Below, piece by piece: positions 62,801 through 64,000 of a stretch of DNA of 64,000 bases (positions are counted from its first letter, which is position 1; each line of letters opens with the position of its first letter). The DNA lies in NCBI GenBank assembly GCA_020853525.1, contig JADYYS010000027.1, positions 62,001-126,000 on the forward strand. The letters are read 5' to 3'. Source of the stretch: Ardenticatenales bacterium. GTDB taxonomy: Bacteria > Chloroflexota > Anaerolineae > Epilineales > Epilineaceae. The position numbers were made by a program, and so were the translations under genes. Under the pieces are notes generated by a model. It worked only from the letters and a program-made list of their open reading frames with translations, had not been told where the DNA came from and did no database searches.

Positions 62801-63536
62801 AGAACTCGCGGCTGTCGACGAGGGCGGTCACGGCGGCATCCGTGCCGTAGCCGTCGACGAAGTGCTCGAGCAGCCGCCACGCCACCTCCGGTCCGATCCA
62901 CTCGCGCGCATGCTGCAACGCCATGTAGAGCACCGCGGGCCGCGCCCCGTCCGGCGTCGAGTTCGCGTCCTTGGTCACCTTGAGGGCGACGATCGGCCGA
63001 CCCTGGACCGACGTGCCGATGACGACGTGCTTCACGAGCTCGGGATGGGCTTTCGCGACCTCGTCGGCCAGTTCGCGGAAGCCGCCCGGCCCGTCGTACT
63101 TCCGCCAGACCGCGTAGCCGTCCTCTGCCTGCTCGGCCGCCAGCTGTGAGGCCGTGCGCCCTATCGGATCGCGCCAGAGCGCAACGGGCAACCGGCGATC
63201 CGCCTTCAGCATCCGCGCGTCGTCGGCCGTGACCACGAGGTCGACGTCGAAGCCGCCCGCGGCGGGCCGGACGGCGGCGATGTCGCGGCCTTCGCGGCGG
63301 AGGCGCTCGAAGGCCGCGGCGTCGACGTGGACGGTGTATTGGTCGAGGGCGGCGGCGGGTTGGGATGGGGCGATCGGGGCGATCGGCACGACCGGCGCGA
63401 CCTGTCCTTGGGCACGCGCACCCGACGACGGTGCCGTGCCGCCGGCAGTCACGACGGCGAACGCGGCGAGGAGGAGAGCGAGTGCGGGCCGGGTGGTGAT
63501 GAACGTCGGCATCGGGCTTCTGGCGGGGTACGGCAT
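59868..63536 (-). CDS. Secreted M14-family zinc carboxypeptidase with C-terminal beta-sandwich domains
   Basis: A 1222-residue exported metalloprotease. The start at 63536 is preferred because GGAG lies nine bases upstream; ATGs at 63551 and 63512 are possible. A signal peptide and an N-terminal propeptide-like region precede the M14 domain (about 125-460): zinc ligands in LQHAREWIGPE (HxxE) and VNYHSVAQLL, the arginine-rich DPNRNFPEHWG, and the catalytic Glu in CFTPELSDG. Later regions hold a large ThuA/amidotransferase-like fold (YDAVLWYTGADS) and at least two MAM/immune-inhibitor-A-like beta-sandwiches (for example DFDGDIAGWTLDGW). It should trim C-terminal residues from extracellular peptides. 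Confidence 0.9.
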   Translation of the reverse strand: MPYPARSPMPTFITTRPALALLLAAFAVVTAGGTAPSSGARAQGQVAPVVPIAPIAPSQPAAALDQYTVHVDAAAFERLRREGRDIAAVRPAAGGFDVDLVVTADDARMLKADRRLPVALWRDPIGRTASQLAAEQAEDGYAVWRKYDGPGGFRELADEVAKAHPELVKHVVIGTSVQGRPIVALKVTKDANSTPDGARPAVLYMALQHAREWIGPEVAWRLLEHFVDGYGTDAAVTALVDSREFWFVPIANPDGYEHTFTPDNRLWRKTMRDNNGDGAFDPSDGVDPNRNFPEHWGYDEEGSSSQPGAQTYRGPAAGSEPETQAIVGLLARVPFRFLVNYHSVAQLLLYGIGWQVETVSADTPIHEALAGTPAEPAVPGFVPELSARLYTTNGETCDYAITVARATCFTPELSDGGSGGGFVFPDDEALVQAEFVKNLPFALDVAMSAADPARPVSHLGNTVTPFYVDAFGVSYGDPQPVQVNAARYLGEVTLHYRVAGGDERTATTAEWDGGERYGDAGDIHYHRVRGTVTGARPGDRVEVWFTAGDAASTPFAYTLASVPTARVLVVAAEDYTGAFPTPSKTDGPSHLAAHLDALAANGITADVYDIDARGRVAPDPLGVLGHYDAVLWYTGADSATAAAGMVDGTVSRLANDAMLAMRDYLNEGGRLLYSGQWAGRQYAQQLQYDPDRDDAPCGPDHPEAHCVPLSNDFLQYYLGAYTYADLARPGFTHPNRAGDGAGGGLWSSWGDVAEHAAWRDFDLTDMQAPVVVAFDADWNLEADWDFGYVEVSADGGTTWTVLPDMGGRTVVSTEASDTNLGPALNGVGHDRLRYDLSAFAGRTVRLRLRYLTDWGTISPGWWVDGLAITDATGERFRDDFDGDIAGWTLDGWARTPEVVPPVPVADGLGNGDPLGDLRWSFGGAGVVTPTHSAALSPTSGTLSIDLHPQFESRQTVLWAGEDAPHGRYFVDSGRVGEGYLRLTRTIDVPAAADADKHMTLRIKYGGYDPWNTVFVEAHTVGQDDWTTLPDANGHTRPGAQLSACRYADWFTRHPQLAHYLTLQAARVPVNCKPVGTTGVWYASTGASDGWEEWSIDLARFAGRQVEIAISHVSWAETTGVAIDMIRVPGGAMASFEADFDGWRSAGPPEGSPANANDFRRVTAADNQPGAGISTPDTVFLGFGLEGIASAAARNDVVGRLIRGLLGPAERRPTVWLPWGERP

Positions 63537-63625
63537 CGTGGGAGACTCCATGGCGAGGAATAGCGTTCAGCAACGATGAAATCAACGGCCTCAGCCGTTG
63601 AACCCAACCCCTCCGCCCAGGCAGG

Positions 63626-64000
63626 TCACGATGCCGGCGGCACACCCGCCATCGACACCTCGTCCACCTCACCCGGACCGGGACCGTCCACGGCGTAATA
63701 GCTGCCCCGGAACAACACGGGCTTAACCGACATCGTCGCCGCCCCGTTCATCTGCGCCTCGACGGCCACCTTGCGGACCTCCGCCGCACACACCTTGTAC
63801 TCCGCCGTCCCCGTGACCGCATCGCCCACGTCGTTCGTCAGCAGGTTCGCCCGCGCCTCGGCGAAGTGGAACGGCATCCAGATGCAGCCGCGGCGCACCT
63901 GGCGGCTCAGCAGCGCGCGGCACTCGATGTGCCCACGCCGTGTCGACACCGTCACCATGTCGCCATCGACGATCCCGCGCCGCCCCGCATCCTTGGGGTG
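63626..64000 (-). CDS. C-terminus of a molybdopterin oxidoreductase (formate dehydrogenase alpha-like), partial
   Basis: The open frame enters from the right edge and stops at 63626. The 124 visible residues begin HPKDAGRRGIVDGDMVTVSTRRG and contain GCIWMPFHFAEARANLLTNDVGDAVTGTAEYKVCAAEV. This is the molydopterin-dinucleotide-binding C-terminal domain, and the MPFHFAEAxANxLTN pattern is characteristic of FdhA/FdhF-type formate dehydrogenases. The last 35 residues (ATMSVKPVLFRGSYYAVDGP...) are an extra tail. The catalytic Mo/W and Fe-S parts are outside the window, so the substrate is inferred. Confidence 0.85.
   Translation of the reverse strand, partial: HPKDAGRRGIVDGDMVTVSTRRGHIECRALLSRQVRRGCIWMPFHFAEARANLLTNDVGDAVTGTAEYKVCAAEVRKVAVEAQMNGAATMSVKPVLFRGSYYAVDGPGPGEVDEVSMAGVPPAS

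Overview
The window is very GC-rich, densely coded bacterial chromosome. Gene families, lipoprotein and signal-peptide types, and a T-box leader in front of pheS suit a high-GC Chloroflexota-like bacterium. That assignment is inference: there is no rRNA or other marker here, and no search could be run. No rRNA, tRNA, CRISPR array, insertion-sequence transposase or prophage was recognised.

Layout. 1-4.3 kb: the first codons of a secreted protein (minus strand) and a four-gene metal (Mn/Zn-type) ABC importer whose last permease carries a winged-helix-like tail. 4.3-8.2 kb: a MITE-like inverted-repeat element and small genes (HhH protein, a frameshifted hypothetical, a membrane protein, a GNAT acetyltransferase, a CPBP protease, a DUF4287 protein). 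8.2-12.8 kb: pheT and pheS (minus) behind a Phe-type T-box leader with its own promoter. 12.8-17.6 kb: a minus-strand surface/regulatory operon of an ECF sigma factor, an anti-sigma factor with an extracytoplasmic tail and a secreted protein with two VWA domains, preceded by a tiny sigma-like chimera. 17.8-20.9 kb: asnS and a secreted repeat protein. 20.9-26.2 kb: a membrane protein/XRE regulator pair with a palindromic operator on its promoter, then a phosphonate-type ABC importer (phnD, phnC and a fused double phnE). 26.3-41.3 kb: cystathionine gamma-synthase, a UbiE/MenG methyltransferase, an AI-2E transporter, a giant alpha-2-macroglobulin-like protein with dockerin- and cohesin-like C-terminal modules, a cyclophilin, rlmH, a DUF1761 protein, an FmdE-like protein, a methyltransferase, a repeat island and an S9 peptidase. 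42.1-45.0 kb: a mucin-like secreted protein with a blue-copper domain.

45.1-56.6 kb is the accessory island. Two very large paralogues (class III nucleotide cyclase + nSTAND ATPase + transmembrane helix + 14 WD40 blades) lie in tandem on the minus strand, with a HicA/HicB toxin-antitoxin pair between them. Remnants of further copies bracket them: a C-terminal scrap at 45.2 kb and an internally deleted copy at 56.3 kb. A frameshifted HNH nuclease with its partner and an orphan polymorphic-toxin C-terminal domain with its likely immunity gene sit at the edges. The paralogues share a nearly identical ATPase core but have different WD40 blades, as expected of a receptor family diversifying its sensor. 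This is the best candidate here for an undescribed signalling or defence system.

56.7-64 kb: a secreted multi-bladed propeller protein, a secreted M14 metallocarboxypeptidase, and the C-terminus of a molybdopterin oxidoreductase (formate dehydrogenase alpha-like) that runs off the right edge.

A Tyr-Leu-Pro-containing motif (YLPLV, YLPIV, YLPSV) recurs in several unrelated secreted proteins, usually at or near the C-terminus after a Pro/Thr-rich stretch.
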